A DNA stretch of 64,000 nt, taken from Bacteroides acidifaciens (GTDB lineage: Bacteria; Bacteroidota; Bacteroidia; Bacteroidales; Bacteroidaceae). Location: NCBI RefSeq assembly GCF_903181435.1, contig NZ_CAEUHO010000001.1, positions 1,116,001 through 1,180,000 of the forward strand, in the 5' to 3' direction. Position 1 is the first letter of the stretch, and each line of letters begins with the position of its first letter. Of the stretch, positions 16,428-25,638 are shown one piece after another. Position numbers and translations under genes: made by a program. The notes under the pieces are model-generated. The model did not search any database, had not been told where the DNA came from, and worked only from the letters and a program-made list of their open reading frames with translations.

Positions 16428-17360
16428 TTATTCAATCGGCGAGGTAAAATTATGCGAAGCAGGTGCTACATTCATATTCTGCGTGTACAGACTATCAATG
16501 ATGCCGTCGGACAATCCGATAGTAGGTACAATGATACCGGTAGCTTTTACATAAGTCGCCACTTCAAGAAAGATTTCTGCTGCCGGAACAATTACATCTG
16601 CCCGGTCCGGTTTTAGCTTGTATTGCTTGATACGCTGTTCGGTAGGGAGGGCTTGTAAAGCTGTATAAATCTCACGCAGCGATTCAACAGGTAGGAGAGA
16701 AGCCTTTTTATCCTTTTTATCTGCGAGACGGAAGAGCTTGTTGATATTTCCGCCCGAGCCGATAATGTTGACAGGCGCGTACTCCGCGGCAATACCAATC
16801 AGGTCGGTACGTAACGCTTCCTTTTCCTCTTCTTTCACCATGCCGCTAAGCATACGGACTGTACCTATATTATATGAACGGGAGTTTTTCAATTCTCCGT
16901 TACTGATAAGATTGATTTCCGTGCTACCGCCACCGACATCTACATATAGATAATTCTGTCCGGACGCAAACAGTTGCTCGATATGGTTGTCATATACAAT
17001 ATGTGCTTCTTCCTGCCCGTCGATAATATCTACACGGATACCTGTTTTCCTGGCTATTTGCCGGACAATATCCTTTCCGTTTCGGGCGTCGCGCATAGCG
17101 GACGTGGCACAGGCACGATAATCCACTACATCATATATTTTCATCAATTGCTTGTAGGCTTTCATCAGCCGGATTAGTTTCTTCTCTTTTTCTGCCGAAA
17201 TAACACCTGCTGTGAAAGCGTCTTCTCCCAGCCGTAACGGGATACGGATGAGCTGCACCTTACTCATAAGTTCGGGTGCATTTTCTTCGTTTACGCATTT
17301 TATCAGTAACCGAACGGCATTGGAACCGATGTCGATTGCTGCATAATTAACTTTTTTCAT
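16428..17360 (-). CDS. ppx: Exopolyphosphatase / pppGpp phosphohydrolase family
   Basis: 310 residues, the short Ppx-GppA form without the C-terminal HD domain of E. coli PPX. ASKHA-type ATPase fold: AAIDIGSNAVRLLI is the phosphate-1 motif, YVDVGGGSTEI the phosphate-2 motif and NIIGSGGNINKLF the adenosine motif. Degrades polyphosphate from the end and may hydrolyse pppGpp. Two bases separate it from the upstream ppk, so synthesis and breakdown of polyphosphate are co-transcribed. Confidence 0.93.
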   Translation of the reverse strand: MKKVNYAAIDIGSNAVRLLIKCVNEENAPELMSKVQLIRIPLRLGEDAFTAGVISAEKEKKLIRLMKAYKQLMKIYDVVDYRACATSAMRDARNGKDIVRQIARKTGIRVDIIDGQEEAHIVYDNHIEQLFASGQNYLYVDVGGGSTEINLISNGELKNSRSYNIGTVRMLSGMVKEEEKEALRTDLIGIAAEYAPVNIIGSGGNINKLFRLADKKDKKASLLPVESLREIYTALQALPTEQRIKQYKLKPDRADVIVPAAEIFLEVATYVKATGIIVPTIGLSDGIIDSLYTQNMNVAPASHNFTSPIE

Positions 17361-17362
17361 AC

Positions 17363-19456
17363 TTATCGTAATGTGTTCTTGTATTCGTTATATAATTTTT
17401 CTTGTGAACGGAAAGACGGTGCTGTTCCTTCGCTAAGTGGCGGGGTGAACGGAAAATTCCATATCCGGTTGGTTCCCATTCCGTCTACTATGCGTCCTTT
17501 GGCTGTATCCTGAAATCCGTAGCAGACGATTCGTTTTAAATCCGCCTGTATCTCTTTATCATAAACAGGGGCCAGCACTTCAATGCGGTTGTCCAGGTTT
17601 CGTGGCATCCAGTCTGCCGAACCGATATAGTATTTCTCTTCTCCGCCATTGGCGAAAATAAAGATGCGTGAGTGTTCAAGATAACGGTCTATAATTCCAT
17701 TGATATGTATATTCTCACTGACGCCCGGAACAGCCGGTACCAAAGAACAGTTGCCGCGTACAACTAATTCTATCTTGACTCCTGCTGCTGAGGCTTCGTA
17801 TAACTTTTCGATGAGTGCGCGGTCCGTTATGTGGTTTACTTTGGCAAGGATATAGGCGTCTTTTCCCTGTTCCTTGTTCTTTATCTCCTTATTGATAAGA
17901 GCAATCAACCGTTTACGCATATCATTGGGAGAGACAAGCAATTCTTTGAAATTGGCGGGAGTGTATGGCTTTTCGATAAAGTCGAATACTGCATTTACTT
18001 CCCGGACAATAGGACGGTGGGCTGTCATAATGGTATAGTCGGTGTACATACGTGCATTTCCTTCGTGGAAGTTCCCCGTACTGATGCAGGCAATGTCTCC
18101 GTGGCGCGTTCCGATGTGTACGAGTTTGGAGTGAATCTTCAGTCCTTCCACTCCGAAGATTACATGGATTCCTGCATCCTGCATTCTTTTGCTCCAATTG
18201 ATATTCGAAGCTTCGTCAAAACGTGCCAGTAATTCGATGACTACCGTCACCTTCTTGCCGTTTTTTGCTGCACAAATCAATGCCTTGATTACTTTGGAAT
18301 CTTTAGCCAGCCGGTAAAGTGTCGTCTTGATGCTTTTCACTTCTTTGCTGATAGCAGCTTCACGCAACACACGGATGAAAGTATCAAAACTATGATAAGG
18401 ATAGTGCAATGAGCGGTCTTTCTGGCGAATCAAGGTCAACAGGCTTTCCGCACCATTTAGCTCGGGTTTGAAAATAGGCTCCCAAACAGGGTATTTCAGG
18501 TGACTGTGACCGCAGACAGGAAATTTCATTAAGTCTTTGAAGTTATGATAGCGTCCACCGGCTACACGGGTATCGTTCTTGCCTATATTCAGACGGTCGG
18601 TCAGTCTTTTTAGTAAATCCCTGGGGATTTGCTCGTCATACACAAAACGGAGAGGTTCGCCTTTCTTGCGACTTTTCACTCCTTTGGAGATTTTCTGAAG
18701 TACGCCTGTCCGCAAATCACTGTCTATTTCCATTTCGGCATCTTTGGTGAACTTAAAGGTGTATGCTTCATAATCGGTATATTTCATTCCTACAAAGATC
18801 ATCGGCAGGCAGTAACGGATGACATCGTCGAGAAACATAAGATAAGTCTTTCCTTCCGATTCGGGCAATTGGATGAAGCGTCCGAATTCTCCGACCGGCA
18901 ACTGGATGACTGCATAATCTTTCTCTTTTATTTTTCCTGTCTCATCTTTGCGCAGCAAGCGGACGGCGAGATAAATATCTTCATCGGTCTGGTCGGCAAA
19001 TTGTCGGAGGCCATGAAGGAAAAGCGGGTTGGTGGAGCCATTCAGCGTATTGCGATAGAAAGAAGTGATGAATGTTTTCTGTTTATCATTCATTTCCGTT
19101 TCTTTGATAACGTAAATATTTTCTTTTTTCAGTTCTTCCATGATAGAGACGAATGTCTCTTCAAACTGTTCGTAGTAACGGTTATGTAATTTGCCTATCA
19201 GTTTCAGAGTGTGTGCGGCGATTTCCTGTTCTTTCTGTATGTTTTTGTCGTTGTACTCTATAATCCGGTTCAAGGTTGCTACACGGACACGGAAGAACTC
19301 GTCGAGATTGTTTGAATAGATGCCAAGAAAAGTCAGCCGTTCCAGTAAAGGAACTTCCGTGCGGGCAGCTTCGAGTAAGATACGTTGGTTGAAATACATC
19401 CAACTGATGTCACGCTCAACATAAGGACACTTCTTTTTTGTTTCGCTTGATTTCAT
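17363..19456 (-). CDS. ppk1: Polyphosphate kinase 1
   Basis: 697 residues from the ATG at 19456; the frame extends to a TTG at 19486 that is less likely. Makes polyphosphate from ATP at the inner membrane. N-terminal domain begins with VERDISWMYFNQRIL; the phosphorylated His is His442 in GLKIHSKLVHIG, and the second conserved His is in LEHSRIFIFANGG. ISTGNFHEGNARMYTD and the terminal phospholipase D-like part are intact. First gene of a ppk-ppx pair. Confidence 0.96.
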   Translation of the reverse strand: MKSSETKKKCPYVERDISWMYFNQRILLEAARTEVPLLERLTFLGIYSNNLDEFFRVRVATLNRIIEYNDKNIQKEQEIAAHTLKLIGKLHNRYYEQFEETFVSIMEELKKENIYVIKETEMNDKQKTFITSFYRNTLNGSTNPLFLHGLRQFADQTDEDIYLAVRLLRKDETGKIKEKDYAVIQLPVGEFGRFIQLPESEGKTYLMFLDDVIRYCLPMIFVGMKYTDYEAYTFKFTKDAEMEIDSDLRTGVLQKISKGVKSRKKGEPLRFVYDEQIPRDLLKRLTDRLNIGKNDTRVAGGRYHNFKDLMKFPVCGHSHLKYPVWEPIFKPELNGAESLLTLIRQKDRSLHYPYHSFDTFIRVLREAAISKEVKSIKTTLYRLAKDSKVIKALICAAKNGKKVTVVIELLARFDEASNINWSKRMQDAGIHVIFGVEGLKIHSKLVHIGTRHGDIACISTGNFHEGNARMYTDYTIMTAHRPIVREVNAVFDFIEKPYTPANFKELLVSPNDMRKRLIALINKEIKNKEQGKDAYILAKVNHITDRALIEKLYEASAAGVKIELVVRGNCSLVPAVPGVSENIHINGIIDRYLEHSRIFIFANGGEEKYYIGSADWMPRNLDNRIEVLAPVYDKEIQADLKRIVCYGFQDTAKGRIVDGMGTNRIWNFPFTPPLSEGTAPSFRSQEKLYNEYKNTLR

Positions 19457-19627
19457 GGTGAAAAATCTGTTTTTAATTTTCTGCAAAAATATCTAAGTGA
19501 GATGTAATAGCTATAACGAATTTGTTACGAACTTATTACAATGTTTATTTGTTATTTTTCTATATCAGTAGAAACACTTATATTCGCAAAAGTATTGGAA
19601 CAGACTTGGTTAAAAAATATAGAATTT

Positions 19628-20206
19628 ATGAAAACAATGAATTATTCTCTTATTCGTATTCTCTTTGCACTCGTGATAGGTTTGGTCTTGGTGATTTGGC
19701 CGAATGCGGCTGCCAGTTATATTGTTATCACAGTAGGAGTCGCTTTTTTGATTCCCGGTGTTATCAGCCTTTTCGGTTATTTCGGACGGAAAAGGACGGA
19801 AGGTGAGTCCGCTCCCCGTTTTCCGATTGAAGGAATCGGTAGTTTATTATTCGGACTTTGGCTGATTATGATGCCTGAGTTCTTTGCGGATGTTCTGATG
19901 TTCCTGTTAGGGTTTATTCTGATTATGGGTGGTGTGCAACAGATTGCTTCGTTATCTGCCGCTCGTCGCTGGATGCCTGTTCCGGGAGCATTTTATCTGA
20001 TTCCTTCCTTGATTCTTATTGCAGGTATCGTTGCTTTGTTCAATCCGACGGGAGCACGTAATACTGCTTTTATTATTATCGGTATCAGCAGCTTGGTTTA
20101 TTCGCTTTCTGAGTTGATAAACTGGTTCAAGTTTGCGCGCCGCCGTCCACAGGCTCCGATGTCACATAACAATGACGATATTGAGGATGCAAAGATTATC
20201 GAATGA
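19628..20206 (+). CDS. HdeD-like (DUF308) membrane protein
   Basis: 192 residues from the ATG at 19628. The frame is open from 19541, but the extra 29 residues hold a poor leader and a possible -7 box (TATATTCG, about 19579-19586) falls inside, so the internal start is preferred. Six hydrophobic helices in three tandem pairs, with FALVIGLVLVIWPNAA and the recurring G-x-x-x-I/L pattern of HdeD, then a hydrophilic tail rich in Asp/Glu (NNDDIEDAKIIE). In enterobacteria HdeD helps acid resistance; the role here is unknown. Divergent from ppk. Confidence 0.8.
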   Translation: MKTMNYSLIRILFALVIGLVLVIWPNAAASYIVITVGVAFLIPGVISLFGYFGRKRTEGESAPRFPIEGIGSLLFGLWLIMMPEFFADVLMFLLGFILIMGGVQQIASLSAARRWMPVPGAFYLIPSLILIAGIVALFNPTGARNTAFIIIGISSLVYSLSELINWFKFARRRPQAPMSHNNDDIEDAKIIE

Positions 20207-20285
20207 AAAGAAGAGGACTGCCTCACGGCACCCCTCCACTGCAAACTTAAAACAACCAACAAAAGAAATAGATAATCTCTATTCC

Positions 20286-20323
20286 ATGCCCGATGAAGTC
20301 TTTCTCATCGGGCATTTTTCTTT
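20286..20323 (+). terminator. Terminator after the HdeD-like gene
   Basis: Perfect 11-base arms ATGCCCGATGA and TCATCGGGCAT with an 8-base loop, followed by a long T-rich run. It ends three bases before the glutamine synthetase stop on the other strand. Confidence 0.85.
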
Positions 20324-20325
20324 TT

Positions 20326-22515
20326 TTATCTTACGAATAATAGTTCCCTGTATTTCGGAAGCGTCCACATTTGATTGTCGACAATGAGTTCCAGCTTGTC
20401 GATGTGGTAACGGATTTCTTCCAGTGCCGGAGCGATGGTGTCATGGTAGGCAATGGCTTTCTCACGTTCGCTTTCAATTTTGTTCGCCACTTTACGGGCT
20501 TCCACCATTGCATCTACATGCTCTTTGATGAAGGCTGTACGGTCGGCAATCTCTTCGATAAGTTCCAGGTTCTTGGCAGATAGTTTGGCTGCCTTTTCTG
20601 CCGGGAACAGGGATTGCATTTTATAGACGTTGTTAATCAAGTCTGTTTGATACTGGGTTGCTACCGGGATGATATGGTTCATTGCCAGGTCACCCAATAC
20701 ACGGGCTTCAATCTGGATTTTCTTCGTGTAAGTTTCCCATTTCACTTCGTTGCGAGCTTCCAGCTCTTTCTTTGTCATTACGCCGGTAGCTTCGAACATG
20801 GCAATCGTTTCCGGTTTCAGATAGTTGTCGAAGATGACAGGAACACTCGTTTCACAATCCAGACCGCGGCGGGCAGCTTCTTCTTTCCACTCGTCACTGT
20901 AACCGTTGCCGTCAAAGTGGATGGCTTTGCACTCTTTGATGTATCCGCGGATAATCTCAAGGATAGCGGATATCTTCGGCTCTCCTTTTTCAATCAAGGC
21001 GTCTACATCTTTCTTGAATTTCGCCAACTGATGAGCTACGGCAGAGTTCAATGCAATCATGGCGGAAGCACAGTTTGCTTCGGAACCTACGGCACGGAAC
21101 TCGAAACGGTTGCCGGTGAAGGCGAAAGGAGAGGTGCGGTTACGGTCGGTATTGTCAATCAGCAATTCGGGTATCTGCGGAATATCCAGCTTCATGCCCT
21201 GTTTGTCGCTGAGGCTGATTAAGTCATCCTTTGTGCTGTTTTCTATATGGTCCAATACTTGCGATAACTGCTTGCCCAGGAAAGACGAGATGATTGCCGG
21301 CGGCGCTTCATTCGCTCCCAGACGGTGGGCGTTGGTGGCACTGGAGATAGATGCTTTCAGTAATCCGTTATGATGATAAACCGCCATCAATGTGTTTACA
21401 ACGAACGTAACGAAACGCAGGTTGTCTTCAGGAGTCTTGCCCGGTCCCATTAATAAGATACCTGTGTCAGTTCCCAATGACCAGTTATTGTGCTTGCCGG
21501 AGCCGTTGACGCCTTTGAATGGTTTCTCATGAAGAAGTACACGGAAACCATGACGACGGCTTACTTTGCGCATCAACGACATAATCAATAGGTTATGGTC
21601 ATTTGCCAGGTTACATTCTTCGAAGATAGGAGCCAGTTCAAACTGGTTGGGTGCAACCTCGTTGTGACGGGTCTTTACAGGGATACCCAGTTTCAAGGCT
21701 TCAATTTCGAGGTCTTTCATAAATGCCGCTACACGGGTAGGGATAGCACCGAAATAATGGTCTTCCAACTGCTGGTTCTTGGCGCTGTCGTGTCCCATTA
21801 ATGTACGGCCTGTCATTAACAAGTCCGGGCGGGCGGCGTATAAACCTTCGTCCACTAAGAAATATTCCTGTTCCCAACCCAGGTAGGCGACTACTTTCTT
21901 TACTTCCGGATTGAAATAGTGGCAAACGTCTACGGCTGCCTTATCTACGGCACGAAGTGCTTTCAATAGGGGAGCTTTGTAGTCGAGGGCTTCGCCGGTA
22001 TATGCGATAAATACGGTCGGAATACAAAGAGTGTCGTCTACGATAAACGCAGGAGATGAAGGATCCCAGGCACTGTATCCACGGGCTTCGAACGTGTTGC
22101 GGATTCCACCGTTCGGGAAAGAAGAAGCATCCGGCTCCTGCTGTACAAGCAGCTTGCCTGTGAATTCTTCCATCATACCGCCTTTGCCGTCATGTTCAAC
22201 AAAGGCGTCATGCTTTTCTGCCGTGCCTTCGGTCAGTGGTGCAAACCAGTGTGTGTAATGAGTGACACCCATTTCGATGGCCCATTTCTTCATACCGGCT
22301 GCTACCTCATCGGCAATGCTGCGGTCTAGCGGAGCACCATTGTCAATAGCGTCAATCAGTGCATTGTACACCTTACTCGGAAGGTACTTGAACATCTTCT
22401 CCTTGTTGAATACATACTTGGCAAAATACTCCGATGGGCGTTCGACAGGGGTTGCTACCTCAACCGCTTTCTTCTTGAAAGCAGTTTCTACGACTCTAAA
22501 TCTTAATTTTGACAT
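20326..22515 (-). CDS. glnN: Glutamine synthetase, type III
   Basis: 729 residues, the long GSIII form common in Bacteroides (GSI is about 470). Makes glutamine from glutamate, ammonia and ATP. GSIII marks: NRTSPFAFTGNRFEFRAVGS, NKLVGWEQEY-like GWEQEYFLVDEG, HNEVAPNQFELAPIFEE and GSGKHNNWSLGTDTG. The C-terminal helical part beyond residue 600 is GSIII-specific. Regulated by dodecamer assembly and not by the adenylylation site of GSI. It follows amtB by 146 bases, in which a GC-rich hairpin (about 22572-22602) could terminate or process part of the transcript. Confidence 0.96.
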   Translation of the reverse strand: MSKLRFRVVETAFKKKAVEVATPVERPSEYFAKYVFNKEKMFKYLPSKVYNALIDAIDNGAPLDRSIADEVAAGMKKWAIEMGVTHYTHWFAPLTEGTAEKHDAFVEHDGKGGMMEEFTGKLLVQQEPDASSFPNGGIRNTFEARGYSAWDPSSPAFIVDDTLCIPTVFIAYTGEALDYKAPLLKALRAVDKAAVDVCHYFNPEVKKVVAYLGWEQEYFLVDEGLYAARPDLLMTGRTLMGHDSAKNQQLEDHYFGAIPTRVAAFMKDLEIEALKLGIPVKTRHNEVAPNQFELAPIFEECNLANDHNLLIMSLMRKVSRRHGFRVLLHEKPFKGVNGSGKHNNWSLGTDTGILLMGPGKTPEDNLRFVTFVVNTLMAVYHHNGLLKASISSATNAHRLGANEAPPAIISSFLGKQLSQVLDHIENSTKDDLISLSDKQGMKLDIPQIPELLIDNTDRNRTSPFAFTGNRFEFRAVGSEANCASAMIALNSAVAHQLAKFKKDVDALIEKGEPKISAILEIIRGYIKECKAIHFDGNGYSDEWKEEAARRGLDCETSVPVIFDNYLKPETIAMFEATGVMTKKELEARNEVKWETYTKKIQIEARVLGDLAMNHIIPVATQYQTDLINNVYKMQSLFPAEKAAKLSAKNLELIEEIADRTAFIKEHVDAMVEARKVANKIESEREKAIAYHDTIAPALEEIRYHIDKLELIVDNQMWTLPKYRELLFVR

Positions 22516-22661
22516 AATACCTAATTTGATTTGTTGTTAAATATGTTAGAGCAAATAATCTTTCTCTGTATAGTTCCCGGGAAGGCGGTCAAACCCGCCC
22601 GGGATAGAAATCTGTTTTTAAATCTATATCGTCTGTTTTATTAGTTTATAAGCAGACGTTT

Positions 22662-24101
22662 TTAGTTGTAAGCGGATTCTCCGTGTTCGTAAATATCCAG
22701 ACCTTCTTCTTCGACACGTGCCGGAACGCGCAGACCGTGAATTTTATCAAGAGCCTTGAAGATGATGAATCCCATACCTGCCGCCCAAGCTCCGACTACA
22801 AGTGCCCCGAAGAGTTGTGCTCCGAGGAATCCGAAACCATATCCGTAGAATAACCCTTCGCTGGTGGAGAAGAAACCTGTGAGAATGGTTCCTAAGAAAC
22901 CGCAAACACCATGTACGGAAGAAGCACCTACCGGGTCGTCGATTTTCAGGACTTTATCAATAAAGTCTACCGAGAATATCATCACAACGCCACAGATAGC
23001 ACCAATCAACACGGCTCCTGCGGGAGATACGGCATCGCATCCTGCGGTGATACCTACCAAGCCTGCCAGTACACCATTTAGTGTCAATGACAAAGAGGGT
23101 TTTCCGTACTTCATCCAACTGATTACCAAGGCGAAGAAACCACCCGCACAAGCTGCAAGATTGGTTGTCAGGAATACATGTGAGATTGCGTTTGCATCTG
23201 CTTCGGTACTTGCTGCCAACTGGGAACCAGGGTTGAACCCGAACCATCCGAACCAAAGGATAAATACACCCAGCGCGGCAACAGTCAGGTTATGTCCCGG
23301 AATAGCTCTGGATTTACCGTCTTTTCCATATTTGCCGATACGTGGGCCTAGAATGGCGGCACCTACCAGGGCAAGCCATCCACCTACCGAGTGAACAACA
23401 GTGGAACCTGCAAAATCATGAAAGGTCGTTCCGAAAAGGTTCATCATAAAAGAACCTGCTTCGCCGTTCATCAGCCAACCGCTGCCCCAAGTCCAATGAC
23501 CGGAAATCGGGTAAATCAGTACACTGATGAAGATTGTATAAATCAAATACATGGAGAATTTGGTACGTTCTGCCATTGCTCCTGATACGATGGTAGCGGC
23601 AGTGGCGCAGAATACGGTCTGGAAAATAAGGAATCCTTCTTTGGGCAATCCGTTATCCATGAAAGACAGGTCGAAGAAGTGGGGCATCCCGATGAATCCG
23701 CCTGCGCCGAACATCAGTCCGAAACCGATAAACCAGTAAAGCAAAGAACCGAACATGAAGTCTACGAAGTTCTTCATCAGAATATTGGCAGTATTCTTCA
23801 CTCTTGTGAAACCAGCTTCTACTAGGGCAAATCCCGGCTGCATGAAGAATACGAGCATAGCTGCAAGTAGCATCCAAACCGTATTTAATCCTAAAGCCAG
23901 TTCGCTGATAGTATTCGGGGCTTCTGCCGTAGATTCGGTTGGGAGTACTGAAAGTTCAGTTATTGTCTCTGTTATTGCTGCAACAGTATCGGCAGCGGCT
24001 GTGTCTTGCGCTGACAAATCCATAGTAAAACAGCATAACATGAACATAGTAGTGGCTATCCATGGCTTTACGAAGCCATGACTTTTATATTTTGTATCCA
24101 T
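22662..24101 (-). CDS. amtB: Ammonium transporter (Amt family) with N-terminal extension
   Basis: 479 residues. A hydrophobic leader (about 10-32, ending DLSAQD) and a Ser/Thr-rich, acidic stretch (34-66) precede eleven membrane helices. DFAGSTVVHSVGGW carries the first pore His of the twin-His pair; GFNPGSQLAAS and SVHGVCGFLGTILTGFFS hold the second His region. Brings in ammonium when it is scarce and is normally plugged by P-II, whose gene is immediately upstream. Spacing to P-II is 84 bases, with a small GC-rich hairpin at about 24157-24181. Confidence 0.95.
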   Translation of the reverse strand: MDTKYKSHGFVKPWIATTMFMLCCFTMDLSAQDTAAADTVAAITETITELSVLPTESTAEAPNTISELALGLNTVWMLLAAMLVFFMQPGFALVEAGFTRVKNTANILMKNFVDFMFGSLLYWFIGFGLMFGAGGFIGMPHFFDLSFMDNGLPKEGFLIFQTVFCATAATIVSGAMAERTKFSMYLIYTIFISVLIYPISGHWTWGSGWLMNGEAGSFMMNLFGTTFHDFAGSTVVHSVGGWLALVGAAILGPRIGKYGKDGKSRAIPGHNLTVAALGVFILWFGWFGFNPGSQLAASTEADANAISHVFLTTNLAACAGGFFALVISWMKYGKPSLSLTLNGVLAGLVGITAGCDAVSPAGAVLIGAICGVVMIFSVDFIDKVLKIDDPVGASSVHGVCGFLGTILTGFFSTSEGLFYGYGFGFLGAQLFGALVVGAWAAGMGFIIFKALDKIHGLRVPARVEEEGLDIYEHGESAYN

Positions 24102-24185
24102 AATAATTATCTTATTTAATACCTTTATAAATTAGTTATAATCCGCAAGGAAACCTAGTAGCGGCACCTTGTCGCTGCCACTGGC

Positions 24186-24542
24186 CTAGCGTTCTTGTTC
24201 GGCATTATAGAGCGCTATGTCGCCCCGTTCGGCAGTGCGGATGCGGATAGCATCCTCGATGGGGATGACGAAGATACGTCCATCGCCGATTTCTCCGGTT
24301 TGTGCAGCCTTAATAATGGCTTGTACCGTCTTTTCTGCATTTTTGTCGCGTACGACAATAGAGATAAGTATTCGTTCGATGGTGCTGGTGTCATAGACTA
24401 CGCCACGATAGATACGTCCCTGGCGAGCTTTCCCAATACCTCTTACGTCATAGTAAGAGAACCATTCAATGTCCGCCTCGAGAAGGGCGTCTTTCACGTC
24501 CTCAAATTTGGTTTTACGGATAATAGCTTCAATCTTTTTCAT
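24186..24542 (-). CDS. glnB: Nitrogen regulatory protein P-II
   Basis: 118 residues from the ATG at 24542 (the frame extends upstream to 24602 but adds a non-homologous leader). Begins MKKIEAIIRKTKFEDVKDAL as usual. The T-loop is GIGKARQGRIYRGVVYDTST: it keeps the Tyr-Arg-Gly of the uridylylation site but is shorter than E. coli GlnB. The B-loop TGEIGDGRIFVIPIEDAIRI binds ATP. It senses ADP/ATP and 2-oxoglutarate and should regulate the neighbouring Amt and glutamine synthetase. Between the porin stop and this start is a 150-base spacer with GTATAGGG/CCCTATAC arms. Confidence 0.95.
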   Translation of the reverse strand: MKKIEAIIRKTKFEDVKDALLEADIEWFSYYDVRGIGKARQGRIYRGVVYDTSTIERILISIVVRDKNAEKTVQAIIKAAQTGEIGDGRIFVIPIEDAIRIRTAERGDIALYNAEQER

Positions 24543-24693
24543 ATACCTTAAATTATTAGTGTTGACCAATAAAAGAAAGAGGTATAGGGCAGTGGCAGCC
24601 ATAGCAGGTTACCATACAACAAACCGATAAAATCTAAACTCTAACTACCTTGACCCCTATACACTCCTTTTGATATTTTAAATTCTCTCTCTC

Positions 24694-25455
24694 TTAAAAA
24701 CTTAGTCCGAATGTGAAATAAGCTCTTTCCGTGCGTGGATTGACTGATACCTTGGCGAATACCGGTACGGAGAAGGAATCGGTAATCTTGATGTCCTTGG
24801 AAGCTCCGAGGCTGACATCGGAAACACAGAACCCGCTTGTATAGCCATTATAGAAAGTCGTTTCCCAAGGTACCACGCCCAAATCTACTGTCCAGTCAAG
24901 ACCACCTAATGTGAACGGTGCGCTGAGTGCGAGATAGGAAGAATAAGCCCTTTTGCCATTTTCTTTCACACCGTCGGCACCTGCAAAGTTCGTGTACCAG
25001 TTGACGGACAGCAGACCGAAATCATATCCCACTTGTGCTTCAAATACATGAGCCGTAGAATGGGCTCCATACTTAAAATACTTGTTGATTGAATAAACCG
25101 TTTCTCCGTCATCGTCTACACCTGTCGCTACCTGGGTATTAAACCAATAATCTGTTACCGAAACGCTAAAACCACCTATTGAGTAACCGAGAGTCAAATC
25201 AAACTCTTTTGTGTCTGCCGGTTCGAATCCTGCAGAACCCCATGCTCCGAGTGAAAAACCTTTGTAAGCAATCCCCAGTGAAGGCTGGATACTGACTCCG
25301 CCTAAATCCTGCCCACGCCAGATGTAACCGCTTACCAGGTCAGCTCCCACGGAAGCTTCTACTTTATCTTGTGCCATCGTTGCGGATGGGACAAGCCCTG
25401 ACAGTAATAATGCTACTGTTATTACCCCCTTGTTTTTGTTAATCGTCGTTTTCAT
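24694..25455 (-). CDS. TorF-family putative porin
   Basis: 253 residues with a signal peptide (cut near TMAQD, residue 28-29). The mature part has repeated amphipathic strands beginning ASVGADLVSGYIWRGQDLGG, the start phrase of the Gcw_chp/TorF family, and ends in TFGLSF with a terminal Phe as in outer-membrane barrels. As first gene ahead of P-II, Amt and GSIII it is a candidate channel for ammonium or another nitrogen source across the outer membrane; this role is inferred from position only. Confidence 0.8.
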   Translation of the reverse strand: MKTTINKNKGVITVALLLSGLVPSATMAQDKVEASVGADLVSGYIWRGQDLGGVSIQPSLGIAYKGFSLGAWGSAGFEPADTKEFDLTLGYSIGGFSVSVTDYWFNTQVATGVDDDGETVYSINKYFKYGAHSTAHVFEAQVGYDFGLLSVNWYTNFAGADGVKENGKRAYSSYLALSAPFTLGGLDWTVDLGVVPWETTFYNGYTSGFCVSDVSLGASKDIKITDSFSVPVFAKVSVNPRTERAYFTFGLSF

Positions 25456-25506
25456 CGTCTTTTTACCTTTAAAAGTTAGAAAAATGTGGATGTACGGTCC
25501 ATGTAT

Positions 25507-25568
25507 ATAGTAGCGCGCGAAATACTATCGTTTTTTTATAGATAACTGATAATGGATAACTGATAATG
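25507..25568 (-). promoter_or_regulatory. Palindrome and tandem repeat upstream of the nitrogen operon
   Basis: Inverted repeat ATAGTA (25507-25512) and TACTAT (25523-25528) with a GC-rich 10-base centre lies 52 bases upstream of the porin start, a plausible operator. Adjacent, GATAACTGATAATG is duplicated in tandem (25541-25554, 25555-25568), part of a common AT-rich spacer repeat; its ATAATGGATA core recurs inverted at 25621-25630. No clear promoter box found. Confidence 0.35.
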
Positions 25569-25638
25569 CAGGAATGATGATGTCCGTTAATGGGGGTATG
25601 TTGAACTTTCCATTTCCCGCTATCCATTATTCATTCAA

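Noticed and set aside
19522..19806. 94-codon plus-strand frame overlapping the HdeD-like gene
   Set aside because: Shifted frame of the same DNA; the HdeD frame has clear membrane helices and family similarity.
24157..24181. tRNA-like or riboswitch structure between P-II and Amt
   Set aside because: Only one small hairpin; no cloverleaf or known aptamer core.
25541..25568. Insertion-sequence target duplication
   Set aside because: Two abutting 14-base copies with no element between; similar AT-rich spacer repeats are found elsewhere in the window.
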